NCBI GenBank assembly: GCA_022560615.1
Contig: JADFSR010000007.1
Span: 92,046 to 156,045, forward strand
Length of the DNA: 64,000 nucleotides
Direction of reading: 5' to 3'
Origin: Gemmatimonadota bacterium
Lineage (GTDB): Bacteria; Gemmatimonadota; Gemmatimonadetes; Longimicrobiales; Gaopeijiaceae
Positions 33,431-42,591 of the stretch are shown here, in pieces. A program made the position numbers and the translations under genes. Each line of letters begins with the position of its first letter. Positions within the stretch are counted from its first letter, which is position 1. The notes under the pieces are model-generated. The model did no database searches, was not told the DNA's origin, and saw nothing but the letters and a program-made list of their open reading frames with translations.

Positions 33431-35212
33431 TCAGGGGTCCGCGTCCTCGAACGCGTCCATACCCTCGAACAGGTATCCGATCGTACCCAGGCGCTCGAGA
33501 TCCAGCGAACCGTCCTTGCGATACCTCTCCGTAGACTGAGTCCCGGGTCTGTAGATCACGACCTCGGCATCTGTCTCGATGAGGATATACGCTGGATCCC
33601 CGTTGAACAGTGCCCTTGGATGCTCGTTGTTCCAAATGAGTCGCCAGGGCAACGTCATGATCACAACGAGGATGATCATCCACGCGAGACTGCCCCACTT
33701 CGCTGCAATCACGCGTCCGCCCCCGCCCTCTCTCCTGCGCACGTAGCGAAACACGCGATGGTATCCGGCGGCCAGCACGATCACGAGAAGCGTGAAGGAG
33801 AAGTAGAAGCCTTGGTGAAGGGACTGGAACATGGGCGACAAAATGCCCGTGTCATGAGGCTCGAAGAAGACCAAAAGCAGACCCCAGAAGACCGTTATGA
33901 GCAAGACGCCGGACAAGACAGCGGACACGAAGTACACATCGGCCACGGTAGTTGGGCTCAGCGGTTTCCACAGCGCGAACCACATGGCACTGGAGCGGCG
34001 CCCCATCGACTCCAGCGTCGGCCCTACCCTTGGAACACGGACTAGGCCGAAGACGACCGCTCGCCAGACGTAGCGAAGCGACACGTACGCTACGAGCACT
34101 GCGAACCCGTAGAAGACGGCGGGCACCAGCGCGCGCGCGCCGACGATCGGGAAGTCGGTCCGAGACGGTGTGTACTCCGCCGGAATGTTCAGCGTGACGT
34201 CATAAGCGATCGTGCTCAGGAAGCCGATCCCGGTGAGAACAGCGGCGACTCCGACGACCAAAGCCGCGAGGGCGCCCGCCGACCACGCCTTGAGGCGCTC
34301 GGATGAATCGAGAGGGAGCGAAACCGAGCGCCCGCGGAGCACGTCCGCACCCCCAACACTCGCACCAGTCGAACCCAGGCCTTCACCGGTCAACGCTTGG
34401 CGGAACTCTTCGGCCGATCGGAACCGGTCGGCAGGGCTCTTGGCCAAGGCGGTCGTGACCGCCGCCTCCACGTGGGGGGGCACCGAATCCCGAACCACGC
34501 GCAGGCTCGGTACGGAGGCCAGGAGCTTTTTGGCCAGGATGGCCTGGGGGATTGAGCCGGTGAACGGAGGATCACCCGCGAGCAGCTCGAAGAGCACACA
34601 ACCCAAAGAATAGATATCGCTTCTGGCGTCGACCTGCGACTCGCCCGCGGCCTGCTCGGGACTCATGTACTCGGGGGAGCCCGGCGAGAATCCGGAGGCC
34701 GTGAGACGATCCTTCGAGGCACTCTGCACAACCAGCGCGATGCCGTAGTCGGTAACTACGGCCCGTCCCTCGTCCAACATGATGTTGGAAGGCTTGATAT
34801 CCCGGTGGATCACCCCGTTCGCGTGCGAGTGCGAGAGGGCGCCAGCCACCTCGGATACAATGAAGACTGCCTCGTCGACCGGTAGCTGCTTCTCGCGCTT
34901 CAGTCGGTCCCGAAGCGATCCACCCCGGACGACCGGCATGGTGTAGTAAAGAAATCCGTCGGCGTCCCCCGAGTCGAGCAGCGGGAGGATGTGCGGGTGC
35001 CTCAGGCCGGCGGCGATTCGAATTTCACGCAGGAATCGAGTCGAACCCACAGCAGAGACGAGCTCCGGGACCAGCACCTTGAGCGCGACCTCGCGTTCGT
35101 GGCGCAGGTCAACGGCCAGGTATACCGTGGCCATCCCGCCTTGACCGAGCTTTCGCTCGATGCGGTAGCGGCCCTTTAGGGCCGTGTCTAGCCGAGAGAC
35201 AAGGTCAGGCAT
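33431..35212 (-). CDS. Membrane-bound serine/threonine protein kinase
   Basis: The product has 593 residues. The N-terminal Hanks kinase domain (about 16-275) has GQGGMATVYLA (glycine loop), Lys45 in VALKVL, the catalytic loop HRDIKPSN with Asp138, and DYG (155-157) in place of the usual DFG, then SPEYMSPEQ and DIYSLGCVLFELL. After a linker there are about five hydrophobic segments (from about 310 to 520) in place of the PASTA or TPR repeats seen in many relatives. The C-terminal 60 residues are soluble and acidic (EGMDAFEDADP). It may sense a membrane-linked signal; targets are unknown. Confidence 0.92.
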   Translation of the reverse strand: MPDLVSRLDTALKGRYRIERKLGQGGMATVYLAVDLRHEREVALKVLVPELVSAVGSTRFLREIRIAAGLRHPHILPLLDSGDADGFLYYTMPVVRGGSLRDRLKREKQLPVDEAVFIVSEVAGALSHSHANGVIHRDIKPSNIMLDEGRAVVTDYGIALVVQSASKDRLTASGFSPGSPEYMSPEQAAGESQVDARSDIYSLGCVLFELLAGDPPFTGSIPQAILAKKLLASVPSLRVVRDSVPPHVEAAVTTALAKSPADRFRSAEEFRQALTGEGLGSTGASVGGADVLRGRSVSLPLDSSERLKAWSAGALAALVVGVAAVLTGIGFLSTIAYDVTLNIPAEYTPSRTDFPIVGARALVPAVFYGFAVLVAYVSLRYVWRAVVFGLVRVPRVGPTLESMGRRSSAMWFALWKPLSPTTVADVYFVSAVLSGVLLITVFWGLLLVFFEPHDTGILSPMFQSLHQGFYFSFTLLVIVLAAGYHRVFRYVRRREGGGGRVIAAKWGSLAWMIILVVIMTLPWRLIWNNEHPRALFNGDPAYILIETDAEVVIYRPGTQSTERYRKDGSLDLERLGTIGYLFEGMDAFEDADP

Positions 35213-35341
35213 CGGCCCCTCTGGGCTACGTCAGATTCGGCGTCATGTTACGATGCGCGCCCACATCAGCCGCGCGACTCGAGACTCTTTCGCTATCGGC
35301 CCAAGGTAGAGCTGGCGCGGCATAGTAACAATCGAAACTTT

Positions 35342-35611
35342 TCCGCTCGCGCGGCATTTGCCCAGGTGCCCGCGGAGCGAGAAGGTGGCTATTTCACGGC
35401 CGCCCAGGCGGACCGCGGCAGGGACCTCTACACGAGCGACTGCGCGTCCTGTCACGGTCGGGCCCTCGATGACGGGACGGTTCCCGCGCTCGCAGGCGAG
35501 CAGTTCGTAAGATCGTGGGGCCGGCCCGGCCGCACGCTCGACGACCTCTTTTACATCACCCGGACCACGATGCCGGAAGGTGAGGGGGGAACGCTCTCAG
35601 AGCTAGCGTAG
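35342..35611 (+). pseudogene. Truncated c-type cytochrome
   Basis: The frame reads AAFAQVPAEREGGYFTAAQA, then CASCHGRALDDGT, with one CxxCH haem site, and FYITRTTMPEGEGGTLSE before a TAG. AFAQ looks like the end of a signal peptide, but no ATG, GTG or TTG precedes it in a usable position; the only start inside is GTG 35366, after the signal. The C-terminal helix that supplies the end of this cytochrome fold is cut off. It overlaps the convergent SMP-30 gene by 9 bp. I read it as the leftover of a PQQ-dehydrogenase-type cytochrome. Confidence 0.6.
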
Positions 35612-36421
35612 GAGACCTAGTCCCGGCCGGCCGACGGGAAAACGCCAAAGCGTCCCGTGCCGGGATTCGGTGACGTATAGGTCGGTACCGCCGAAGCAGC
35701 AGTTCGTGATCATGCCGTCGCCGCAGAGCAGGCGGTCTACGATCTCGCCGTCCTCGACCACCGTCACGCAGTGCGCGTAGGTCGAGGCCACGTAGAGGCG
35801 TCCGTCGTCCCCCACGCAAATCCCGTCAGGGAAGTGTCGCTCCGGCAGCTCGATCACGACTTTCGGTCGCCCATCCCGCAGCTTCATCACGCGGCGGCTG
35901 AAGGACTCCGTCCAGAGCAGTGTGCCATCGGCCGTGAACGCGATACCGTTCGGGAATACGGGCTCGAGTTCGCGGAGAAGCTCGCCGGTGCCCGCCTCGA
36001 CGTCCCACACGAAGAGCCGTCCAGGGTCGCTGTTCTCGGCGGGGTCGGGAGCGCCTCGAGGATCGGTGAAGTACAGGCGTCCGTCGGGCCCGAACGCGAG
36101 GTCATTCGGTGCCCCGAGCGAGAGCGCTGCCACCTCAGTCGTGATCGTGTCGACCTCGCCATTGAGCGTGACACGTTGGATCGCCGGCGTGGCGCGATGG
36201 GCGCTCCAAGCGCCTCCGTTTTGCGTCACATACAGCGCGCCATCGCGCCCGAGAGTGGCACCGTTTGGTCCGCCGCCCGTCTCCGCGATGAGCTCGATTC
36301 CGGCTTCGGCAGTCCAGCGCGAGACTCGGCCCGCATGGACTTCGACAACATAGAGGCTGCCGTCCAGCCACACCGGTCCTTCAGGAAACGCAAGGCCCCT
36401 CGCGATGATCTCTCCGTCCAT
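35603..36421 (-). CDS. SMP-30/gluconolactonase-like beta-propeller enzyme
   Basis: The 272-residue product from ATG 36421 is preceded by GGAGGAG. The family motifs are in order: GLAFPEGPVWLDGSLYVVEV with the first metal-binding Glu, GGGPNGATLGRDGALYVTQNGG, GAPNDLAFGPDGRLYFTDPRG and FPNGIAFTADGTLLWTESFS, and HFPDGICVGDDGRLYV with the last Asp. Such enzymes hydrolyse lactones such as gluconolactone; the substrate is not set by sequence. There is no signal peptide, so it is cytosolic. Its start lies 100 bp from the divergent esterase gene. Confidence 0.88.
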   Translation of the reverse strand: MDGEIIARGLAFPEGPVWLDGSLYVVEVHAGRVSRWTAEAGIELIAETGGGPNGATLGRDGALYVTQNGGAWSAHRATPAIQRVTLNGEVDTITTEVAALSLGAPNDLAFGPDGRLYFTDPRGAPDPAENSDPGRLFVWDVEAGTGELLRELEPVFPNGIAFTADGTLLWTESFSRRVMKLRDGRPKVVIELPERHFPDGICVGDDGRLYVASTYAHCVTVVEDGEIVDRLLCGDGMITNCCFGGTDLYVTESRHGTLWRFPVGRPGLGLLR

Positions 36422-36521
36422 TCCCCGAATCTCCTCCGTTGCGTACGGAGCATCAAGCCGCTTGCGCCGTCGGTGCCGTGCGTCGGATGTTGCCAGGAGC
36501 CATTTCCCCGAGGATAGAACC

Positions 36522-37379
36522 ATGATCGAACGTTGCCATAGAGCCATCGGCCTATTTGTGCTAGGCGCAATGATCTGGATGGCCGCTCCGGTTGGCTCCA
36601 CAGCCCAGGAGCCGGGCACGGTGGTCGAGGCGGACTCGAGGGTGGTGGGCCTCACCTATGTGTTCGAGGAGACCGGTGAAGAAGTGCCGTACGCCGTCTT
36701 CGTGCCTTCCGACTACGATGCCTCCCAAGAGTGGCCGCTCATCGTCGCTCTTCACGGCTTGGGGAGGCCCTACGACTGGATGATGGGCTACGACAGCTTC
36801 ATCGACTTCGCCGAGCGAGATGGCTACGTCGTCGTGTCACCGTTGGGCTACCACCGTCGGGCCTGGTACGGGAGCCGCGGCTACGGAATCCCGCGCGGCG
36901 CCGCGCGTGAAGGGGACGAGGGCACGCTGCCCGACAACCTCGGAAAGCTGAGCGAGCAGGACGTGATGAACGTTCTGGCGATTGCGCAGGAAACGTACAG
37001 CATCGATGACAGTCGCATCTACCTGTGGGGTCATTCGATGGGGGGCGCGGGCACATACCACCTCGCTGCCCGATACCCCGAGATCTGGGCCGGTTTGGCC
37101 GTCGCCGCGCCGGCTCCACGCCGTGAGGCTCTCGATGAGCTCGAGACGTTCAGGGACGTTCCCGTGTTGGTTCTCCACGGTGACGCGGACGCGACCGTCC
37201 CCGTCCAGGGGAGCCGCACCTGGGTGGCTCGCATGCGAGAGCTGGGGATGCAGCATGTCTACATCGAGGTCCCGGGCGGCGACCACTCGCTGTTCGTTCG
37301 GGAGGCGCCCGAGACGCTGTCGAAGGTCTTTTCCTTCTTCAACATCGTGGGGAAGCGCGAGCGGGCCGCGAGGCAGTAG
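36522..37379 (+). CDS. Secreted esterase/PHB-depolymerase-like alpha/beta hydrolase
   Basis: The product has 285 residues with a Sec signal (cleavage near GSTAQEP). The hydrolase core shows LIVALHGLGRPYDW, the nucleophile in WGHSMGGAG, the acid in LHGDADATVP and the His in GGDHSLF. The HSMGG with a short lid and HGDADxxVP places it near feruloyl esterase, PHB depolymerase and predicted peptidase (COG4099) types. AGGAT precedes ATG 36522. It may degrade a polymer ester outside the cell. Confidence 0.87.
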   Translation: MIERCHRAIGLFVLGAMIWMAAPVGSTAQEPGTVVEADSRVVGLTYVFEETGEEVPYAVFVPSDYDASQEWPLIVALHGLGRPYDWMMGYDSFIDFAERDGYVVVSPLGYHRRAWYGSRGYGIPRGAAREGDEGTLPDNLGKLSEQDVMNVLAIAQETYSIDDSRIYLWGHSMGGAGTYHLAARYPEIWAGLAVAAPAPRREALDELETFRDVPVLVLHGDADATVPVQGSRTWVARMRELGMQHVYIEVPGGDHSLFVREAPETLSKVFSFFNIVGKRERAARQ

Positions 37380-37446
37380 GAAACCATCCCGACCTTCCAC
37401 CCGTCTAATAAGGGACGACGAGACCCCAAGCGAACAGCGAGGAAGC

Positions 37447-37800
37447 ATGGACGAGCGCAAGGAACGAGCATCACGGGCGATCCACACGGCCGGAGTAGCG
37501 GCGGGGGCCATCGGCTTCCTGACGCCCATCCCGGGTTCGGATGCCGCGCTCATCGCGCCGATCCAGGCCGCGCTCGTGCTCCGCCTCGCTTCGGTCTACG
37601 GCGTCCGGCTGCCCGCGGCTGCCCTGAAGTCAGCGGGGTACGCCGCCCTTGGAGGGGTCCTCGGAAAGGGCTCAGCACGATTGCTGGCTTCGTTGGTACC
37701 TGGCTTCGGATCTGTGGTCCGAGCGGGTGTGGCGGCCAGCGTCACCGAGGCGATCGGATGGGCCGTGCTCGACAACCTCGAGGAAGGCGACGGGCCGTAG
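37447..37800 (+). CDS. Small membrane-associated protein, DUF697-like
   Basis: The 117-residue product from ATG 37447 (GAGGAAG upstream) begins with a charged segment (DERKERASRAIHTAG), then hydrophobic helices with Gly and Ala (VAAGAIGFLTPIPGSDAALIAPIQAALVLRLA, GGVLGKGSARLLASLVPGFGSVVRAGVAAS). The TPIPGSDAALIAPIQ pattern resembles the DUF697 C-terminal half attached to some Era-like GTPases, here without a GTPase domain. Function is unknown. It converges with the ArsR-rhodanese gene, 10 bp away. Confidence 0.6.
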   Translation: MDERKERASRAIHTAGVAAGAIGFLTPIPGSDAALIAPIQAALVLRLASVYGVRLPAAALKSAGYAALGGVLGKGSARLLASLVPGFGSVVRAGVAASVTEAIGWAVLDNLEEGDGP

Positions 37801-37810
37801 AGGCGGAGGC

Positions 37811-38494
37811 TCAGCCAACCTCCTCGGACGTCACCGGCAGCCCGTCCCGCCGCCACTCCGGAAGGCCACCTTCCATCCGCCGAGCCATGCGTCCCTGCGC
37901 CGTCAGCGCACGCACGGCATCCAGAGCGTAGACGCAGTGCGGCCCCCTGCAGTACGCGACGATGTCGGCATCGTCGGGCAGCGTCTGCAGGAGCTCGTGG
38001 ATGTCCTCGATCGGGACCGACCGCGCACTGGGAATGTGCCCAGCGGCGTATTCGGATGCCGGCCGTACGTCGAGAAGAACTAGATCCTCGTCCTCCAAGC
38101 GGCCGGCGAGCTCGGATCGAGTCACTGGCTCCAGGCTCTCCCGATCTCCCAAGTAGGCGTCCACAAGGTCGTGGAAACCGGAAACGTGTACCGACGCCAC
38201 GTCGCGCAGCGCCGCCCAGAGGTCTGCCACGCGCTCACTGCTGAGCTGGTAGTAGATGTGCGTGCCCTCGCGGCGGCGCCGGACGAGGCCTGCCCGCGCG
38301 AGGATCTGGAGGTGGTGGGACGTGTTCGCCACGCTCTGCGAGATCTCTATCGACAGTGATTCCACCGAACGTTCGCCCTGCGCGAGCACGTCGACGACCT
38401 CGCCTCGCCGCCCGCTGCCCAGCGCCTTGGCGACCGAGGCGACGCCGTCGAACATCTCTTCCTTCGCCTCATGTCTGGAGTCGGCCGGCTCCAT
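37811..38494 (-). CDS. ArsR-family regulator fused to a rhodanese domain
   Basis: The 227-residue product from ATG 38494 follows GAGGAGGG. Residues about 15-95 form the ArsR winged helix (LSIEISQSVANTSHHLQILARAGLVRRRREGTHIYY). Residues about 130-225 form a rhodanese domain (LVLLDVRPASEYAAGHIPSARSVP) with the active-site loop YCRGPHC, so the sulfur-accepting Cys is present. Such fusions are thought to sense or handle reactive sulfur. It diverges from an MFS transporter, and the intergenic region contains two inverted repeats, so it probably represses itself and the transporter. Confidence 0.88.
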   Translation of the reverse strand: MEPADSRHEAKEEMFDGVASVAKALGSGRRGEVVDVLAQGERSVESLSIEISQSVANTSHHLQILARAGLVRRRREGTHIYYQLSSERVADLWAALRDVASVHVSGFHDLVDAYLGDRESLEPVTRSELAGRLEDEDLVLLDVRPASEYAAGHIPSARSVPIEDIHELLQTLPDDADIVAYCRGPHCVYALDAVRALTAQGRMARRMEGGLPEWRRDGLPVTSEEVG

Positions 38495-38537
38495 CCGTCC
38501 CTCCTCGCGGGATCGCCTGCGAATGCTGCCAAACTGG

Positions 38538-38602
38538 TATTCAAAAGAATACTTGACAATACCGAACAGGGCGAGCATCATATTCAAGCGTTCATTTGAA
38601 TA
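38538..38602. promoter_or_regulatory. Divergent promoter and operators between arsR-rhodanese and the MFS gene
   Basis: Two inverted repeats share the half-site TATTC(AA): TATTC-AAAA-GAATA (38538-38551) and TATTCAA-N8-TTGAATA (38581-38602). Between them lies TTGACA (38553-38558), a good -35 for the plus-strand transporter, with CATATT (38579-38584) a weak -10. On the other strand TTGTCA (complement of 38554-38559) with the first repeat just downstream of it would place that repeat in the spacer of the regulator's own promoter. This arrangement suits repression of both genes by the ArsR-type dimer. Confidence 0.65.
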
Positions 38603-38669
38603 GGGCACTGATGAGCATTGCCTAGACCATTGCTAGACCCGCGTTCACGGATCCCGGGATGAGCGATTG

Positions 38670-39944
38670 ATGGGGAAGAGCCCGATGCGGTTGGGCCTCA
38701 GGGAGAACCTCGCTCAGTTCTCTCTGCTCGTTGGAGTGAACGCCTTGGTGGGCGGGATGGTCGGGCAGGAGCGCACCGTCCTCCCGCTGCTGGCCAAGGA
38801 GGAGTTCGGCCTCACGGGGCTGACCGCGGCGCTGACGTTCATCGTCGCGTTCGGCATCGTAAAAGCAGCGACCAACTTTGCGGCCGGCACGCTGTGCGAC
38901 CGCTTCGGCCGTAGGCCGGTCCTTCTGGCCGGGTGGATCGTGGGTCTTCCGGTCCCCCTGCTGCTGATCTGGGCGCCGAGTTGGTCCTGGATCGTCTTGG
39001 CGAATGCGCTGCTGGGCGTCAACCAGGGACTGTCGTGGTCGGCCACAGTGATCATGAAGATCGACCTCGTCGGACCCCGACGAAGGGGCCTTGCGATGGG
39101 CTTCAACGAGGCCGCAGGGTATCTCGCGGTCGCGGTTACCGCCCTGCTGACGGGGTACATCGCCGAGCGCGCGGGCCTGCGGCCCGCGCCCTTCTTTCTC
39201 GGGCTGGCGTACGCGGGGCTGGGGCTGGGCCTGTCGCTCCTCTTCGTTCGGGAGACGCGCGACTTTGCGCGGCTCGAAAGCGCCTCCTGGGATCCTTCGA
39301 AACCAGGTGCCTCCGCGAGCCTCTCGACCCGTGAGGTGTTCACACTCACGAGCTTCCGGGACCCGGCGCTGTCGTCATGCAGCCAGGCGGGGCTGGTGAA
39401 CAACCTCAACGATGGCGTCGCTTGGGGCATTTTCCCCATCTACTTCGCGAGCCAGGGCCTCGGGGTAGGGCAGATCGGACTACTGACCGCCATCTACCCA
39501 GCGGTCTGGGGTCTAGGCCAGCTCGTCACCGGCGGGCTCTCGGACCGAACGGGCAGAAAGTGGCTCATCGCCGGTGGCATGGGTGTGCAGGCCATTGCGA
39601 TCGCGGCGATTGCGTCCGCCGGCACGATCTGGGCTTGGGCCATGGCGTCCGCGCTGCTCGGCGTGGGCACCGCGATGGTGTATCCGACGCTGCTCGCGGC
39701 GATCGGCGACGTTGCGCACCCCCAGTGGAGAGCCTCCGCCGTAGGCATCTATCGCAGCTGGCGGGATAGCGGCTTCGCGGTCGGTGCGCTGGTGGCCGGC
39801 ATCATCGCGGATGCCGTATCGATCGAGGCCGCGATCTGGACGGTCGCGGGGCTCACCGCGCTGTCGGCGCTCGTGGTGGCCGTGCGCATGTACGAGACGC
39901 TACCACGGGCTGCTAGCCCCGCCGCCGACCGACTCTCTCGGTGA
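38670..39944 (+). CDS. Major facilitator superfamily transporter
   Basis: The 424-residue protein has twelve hydrophobic segments. The loop between TM2 and TM3 carries GTLCDRFGRRPVLLAGW, the MFS motif A, repeated in the second half as GGLSDRTGRKWLIAGG. The first helix contains NALVGGMVGQERTVLPLLA. The substrate is unknown; divergence from an ArsR-rhodanese regulator suggests export of a sulfur compound, metal or thiol-reactive agent. TTG at 38667 could also start it. Its 3' end overlaps the convergent glycosyltransferase by 32 bp. Confidence 0.88.
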   Translation: MGKSPMRLGLRENLAQFSLLVGVNALVGGMVGQERTVLPLLAKEEFGLTGLTAALTFIVAFGIVKAATNFAAGTLCDRFGRRPVLLAGWIVGLPVPLLLIWAPSWSWIVLANALLGVNQGLSWSATVIMKIDLVGPRRRGLAMGFNEAAGYLAVAVTALLTGYIAERAGLRPAPFFLGLAYAGLGLGLSLLFVRETRDFARLESASWDPSKPGASASLSTREVFTLTSFRDPALSSCSQAGLVNNLNDGVAWGIFPIYFASQGLGVGQIGLLTAIYPAVWGLGQLVTGGLSDRTGRKWLIAGGMGVQAIAIAAIASAGTIWAWAMASALLGVGTAMVYPTLLAAIGDVAHPQWRASAVGIYRSWRDSGFAVGALVAGIIADAVSIEAAIWTVAGLTALSALVVAVRMYETLPRAASPAADRLSR

Positions 39945-40669
39945 CACGTCTCCACACGAACCGCGGATTGTGGCGCGCGTATCTCCAGAGGAGCCTTCGC
40001 GGCTCCAGCACGAGGCGGAAGAGCCACTCGAGGCCGAGGCGGCGAATCAGAGTTGGCGCGTGGGGCTTCGCCCCTGAAAGGACGTCGAAAACGGCTCGCA
40101 CTCCGAGCATCACGGCCGTGGTATTCGCCCGATTCGCGGCCGTCCATCGCTCCTGCTTGGGGCATCCTAGGCCCACGAACAAGAGCTGGCACCCCCGAGC
40201 TATTGATCTCCTGGATCTGTTGCTCCACTTCGCTCTCGCTATGAGCGCGGAACGGGGGGCTGTATGCGTATGCAACGCGAACCTTTGGCCACCGCGAGCG
40301 CACCAGCGCGAGCAGCCGCTCCAATACCTCCGGCTGCCCGCCGAAGAAGCCCACAGCGAGCCCCCTTTCTTGCGCGAGCTCGAGCACGGCCGTCGTGAGA
40401 TCTATGCCCGCGACTCGTTCGGCTTCCCGGTATCCGTCGGCGCGGAGTGACCAGACCAACGGCATGCCGTCGGGGACCACGGCCTCTGCGTGGTCGAGCA
40501 CGTCGAAGAACGAGGGGTCGTCCAACGCTTCCATGATCATGTGGACGTTGGCGAGACAGAGGTATCCACCCCGGCCGGACGAGGCACAGGCATTGATCCC
40601 GGCTGTGGCCGCGTCGAGGCTGCGATGCGTGATCGGCACTCCCAGAACGCGGGCGGAGCTACGACTCAT
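39913..40669 (-). pseudogene. Frameshifted WecG/TagA/CpsF (GT26) glycosyltransferase
   Basis: The first frame begins MSRSSARVLGVPITHRSLDAA at ATG 40669 (GGGAG upstream) and has YLCLANVHMIMEALDDP, the catalytic VPDGMPLVW and VGFFGGQPEVLERL. In IQEINSSG it loses the family. The other frame then continues CQLLFVGLGCPKQERW, the GT26 GxPKQE motif, and LGVRAVFDVLSGAKPHAP, ending at 39913. Removing one G from the G5 run at about 40189-40193 rejoins the two parts (NSSGCQLLFVG). The full product would be about 250 residues and transfer ManNAc-type sugars to a lipid-linked acceptor. It may be a real mutation or a sequencing error. Confidence 0.82.
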
Positions 40670-40938
40670 TCGTCTCCCGCTCTGAGTAGTCAAGCAAGCA
40701 TCCGGTCCAGAGATATGGTGGCGAGGAGCTTGTGGAAATCAAGGTCAGGTCCCGCCGCTCGCGCAATCCGTCGCCGGCGTCGCCTCCGAGTCTCGGGGTG
40801 GAATCTCGCATGTGGCCGTCTTGGTCTCTACCATGCTTCGGTGCGGATTCGGATCAACCACCTTTCGTGGTGATTGTGGCCGCGTAGATGGTAGGTTCCC
40901 CTGTCAGTCGGACGAGAAGAGATCCCCTAACTACACCG

Positions 40939-42591
40939 ATGACGACGGAAGCCAAGAGACTCGCGCCACTGCAGGACAGGTACGCCGGGCAGCGCATCCT
41001 CCTGACGGGCGCTACCGGCCTGTTGGGGAAGTCCGTTCTCGAGAAGATCCTCCGCGACCTGCCGTCCGTGGAAAAGGTGCATCTTCTCGTGCGGTCGCGT
41101 CGCTCGGTGGACGCGGCCGCGCGCATCGATTGGCAAATCGCCCGCTCTCCCGTGTTCGATCGTCTCCGCGACGAGTGGCAGAGCAACTTCCACTCCAGCT
41201 TGAGCAGCAAAGTCGTACCGGTTTCCGGCGATCTGGCCCGCAGGCACTTGGGTCTCGACGACGCTGCGTACGAGAAGTTGGCCGGCGAAGTGACGATGAT
41301 CATCAACTGCGGCGCGACTTGTTCGTTCCGGGAGCAGTTCGACCGTGCACTTCAAATCAATGCCCTCGGCGCGCGGCGCATTCTGAAGCTTGCACAGGAC
41401 GCCGGAAACGTCCCGCTCGTGCACGTGTCTACGGCCTACGTGTACGAAACCGCCTACGAGGTTTCCCCCGAGCGAGTCATTCCCGATGGTCACACGCTGC
41501 GAAGCCTGCCAGACGGGGAGGCAGCGCAGTTCTCTCTCGACGAAGAGATCGACCACATGCTCGCTCGATGTGCTGCGATTCGGGGCGCCGCGTTTCTCGA
41601 ACGCCCTGACGACTCGCCGGGCGAAGACGGCCAGGCCGTTCCCGTCACCGAGGAAGCCCGCGATCGCTGGCGGCAGAATCTGGCTAACCGTGCCACCATC
41701 GAGTACGGCACGGAAGTTTCCCGCGAGCACGGTTGGAGGGACGCCTATCAGTTCACCAAATCGTTGGCCGAGCAGCTGCTCGCTCGCGATCGCGGCTCCG
41801 TTCCGCTCTCGATCGTTCGCCCCTCGATCATCGAGGGAACGCTTTCCGAGCCCGTGCCGGGGTGGTTCGACAGGATACGAATGTTTCACCCCATCGCCGT
41901 CGAATACGGACGTGGCAACGTGCAGGAGTTCGCGGGCTACGAGGACACGAAGATCGATCTCGTACCCTGTGATCTCGTCACCAACCTGGTGCTCGCGGCC
42001 GCGCCCCCTGACGATCCTACCCACTTCGAGGTGTATCAAATCGCGAGTGCCCGGACCAACCCGGTGACGCTCGGCGAGATGACCACCTTCCTCCGAGAGG
42101 CGTTCCAGCGGGACTCTGCAGATCTTCCCGGTCGTACCTGGCAGGACCGGAAGTTCAAGTGGACACCACCTCGGATCTACGAGAGGAATGTCGAAAGGGC
42201 GCGTCGACGACTCGAGCTGCTACGAGACCTGTACTCATGGCTGGGGCTGAAGCGGCGGGCCCGCCGGGCGGCTGTTCGGTTGCGCCTCCTCAAACGCATG
42301 GCAGAGTTTGCCGACGTGTATGGGTTTTATGTCGAACGAGGCCCCGAGTTCGAAACCGAGAACTCGCGGGAGCTGCTCCGTGCCTTGCATCCCATAGACC
42401 GTGACCGTTTCTCGTGGGACATCGATGCGGTAGCCTGGCGTGATTACTTCTTGGACGCCTGGGTGCCCGGACTCATGAACGTGGCGGATGATCGCCCTGC
42501 GGGCGCACGAGTGCCAGGCGCGGACGCTACGTCTGCGCGCGGCCAGAGTGCTGAACGGACCTCGGATGAGCCACGACAAGTATCGGCATAA
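40939..42591 (+). CDS. Fatty acyl-CoA reductase (FAR-type, extended SDR)
   Basis: The 550-residue protein (567 if ATG 40888 is used) has an NAD(P) fold starting ILLTGATGLLGKSVLEKIL with GxxGxxG at 24-30, a VHVSTAYV strand and the catalytic Tyr270-x3-Lys274 (YQFTK). The C-terminal part (from about 400; LKRMAEFADVYGFYVERGPEF, FSWDIDAVAWRDYFLDAWVPG) fits the sterile/FAR_C domain of alcohol-forming reductases. It would reduce acyl-CoA to fatty alcohol. Neither start has a good ribosome site; 40939 gives the more usual N-terminus. The next gene, overlapping by 26 bp, is an alkyl-DHAP synthase, which uses exactly such alcohols. Confidence 0.85.
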   Translation: MTTEAKRLAPLQDRYAGQRILLTGATGLLGKSVLEKILRDLPSVEKVHLLVRSRRSVDAAARIDWQIARSPVFDRLRDEWQSNFHSSLSSKVVPVSGDLARRHLGLDDAAYEKLAGEVTMIINCGATCSFREQFDRALQINALGARRILKLAQDAGNVPLVHVSTAYVYETAYEVSPERVIPDGHTLRSLPDGEAAQFSLDEEIDHMLARCAAIRGAAFLERPDDSPGEDGQAVPVTEEARDRWRQNLANRATIEYGTEVSREHGWRDAYQFTKSLAEQLLARDRGSVPLSIVRPSIIEGTLSEPVPGWFDRIRMFHPIAVEYGRGNVQEFAGYEDTKIDLVPCDLVTNLVLAAAPPDDPTHFEVYQIASARTNPVTLGEMTTFLREAFQRDSADLPGRTWQDRKFKWTPPRIYERNVERARRRLELLRDLYSWLGLKRRARRAAVRLRLLKRMAEFADVYGFYVERGPEFETENSRELLRALHPIDRDRFSWDIDAVAWRDYFLDAWVPGLMNVADDRPAGARVPGADATSARGQSAERTSDEPRQVSA

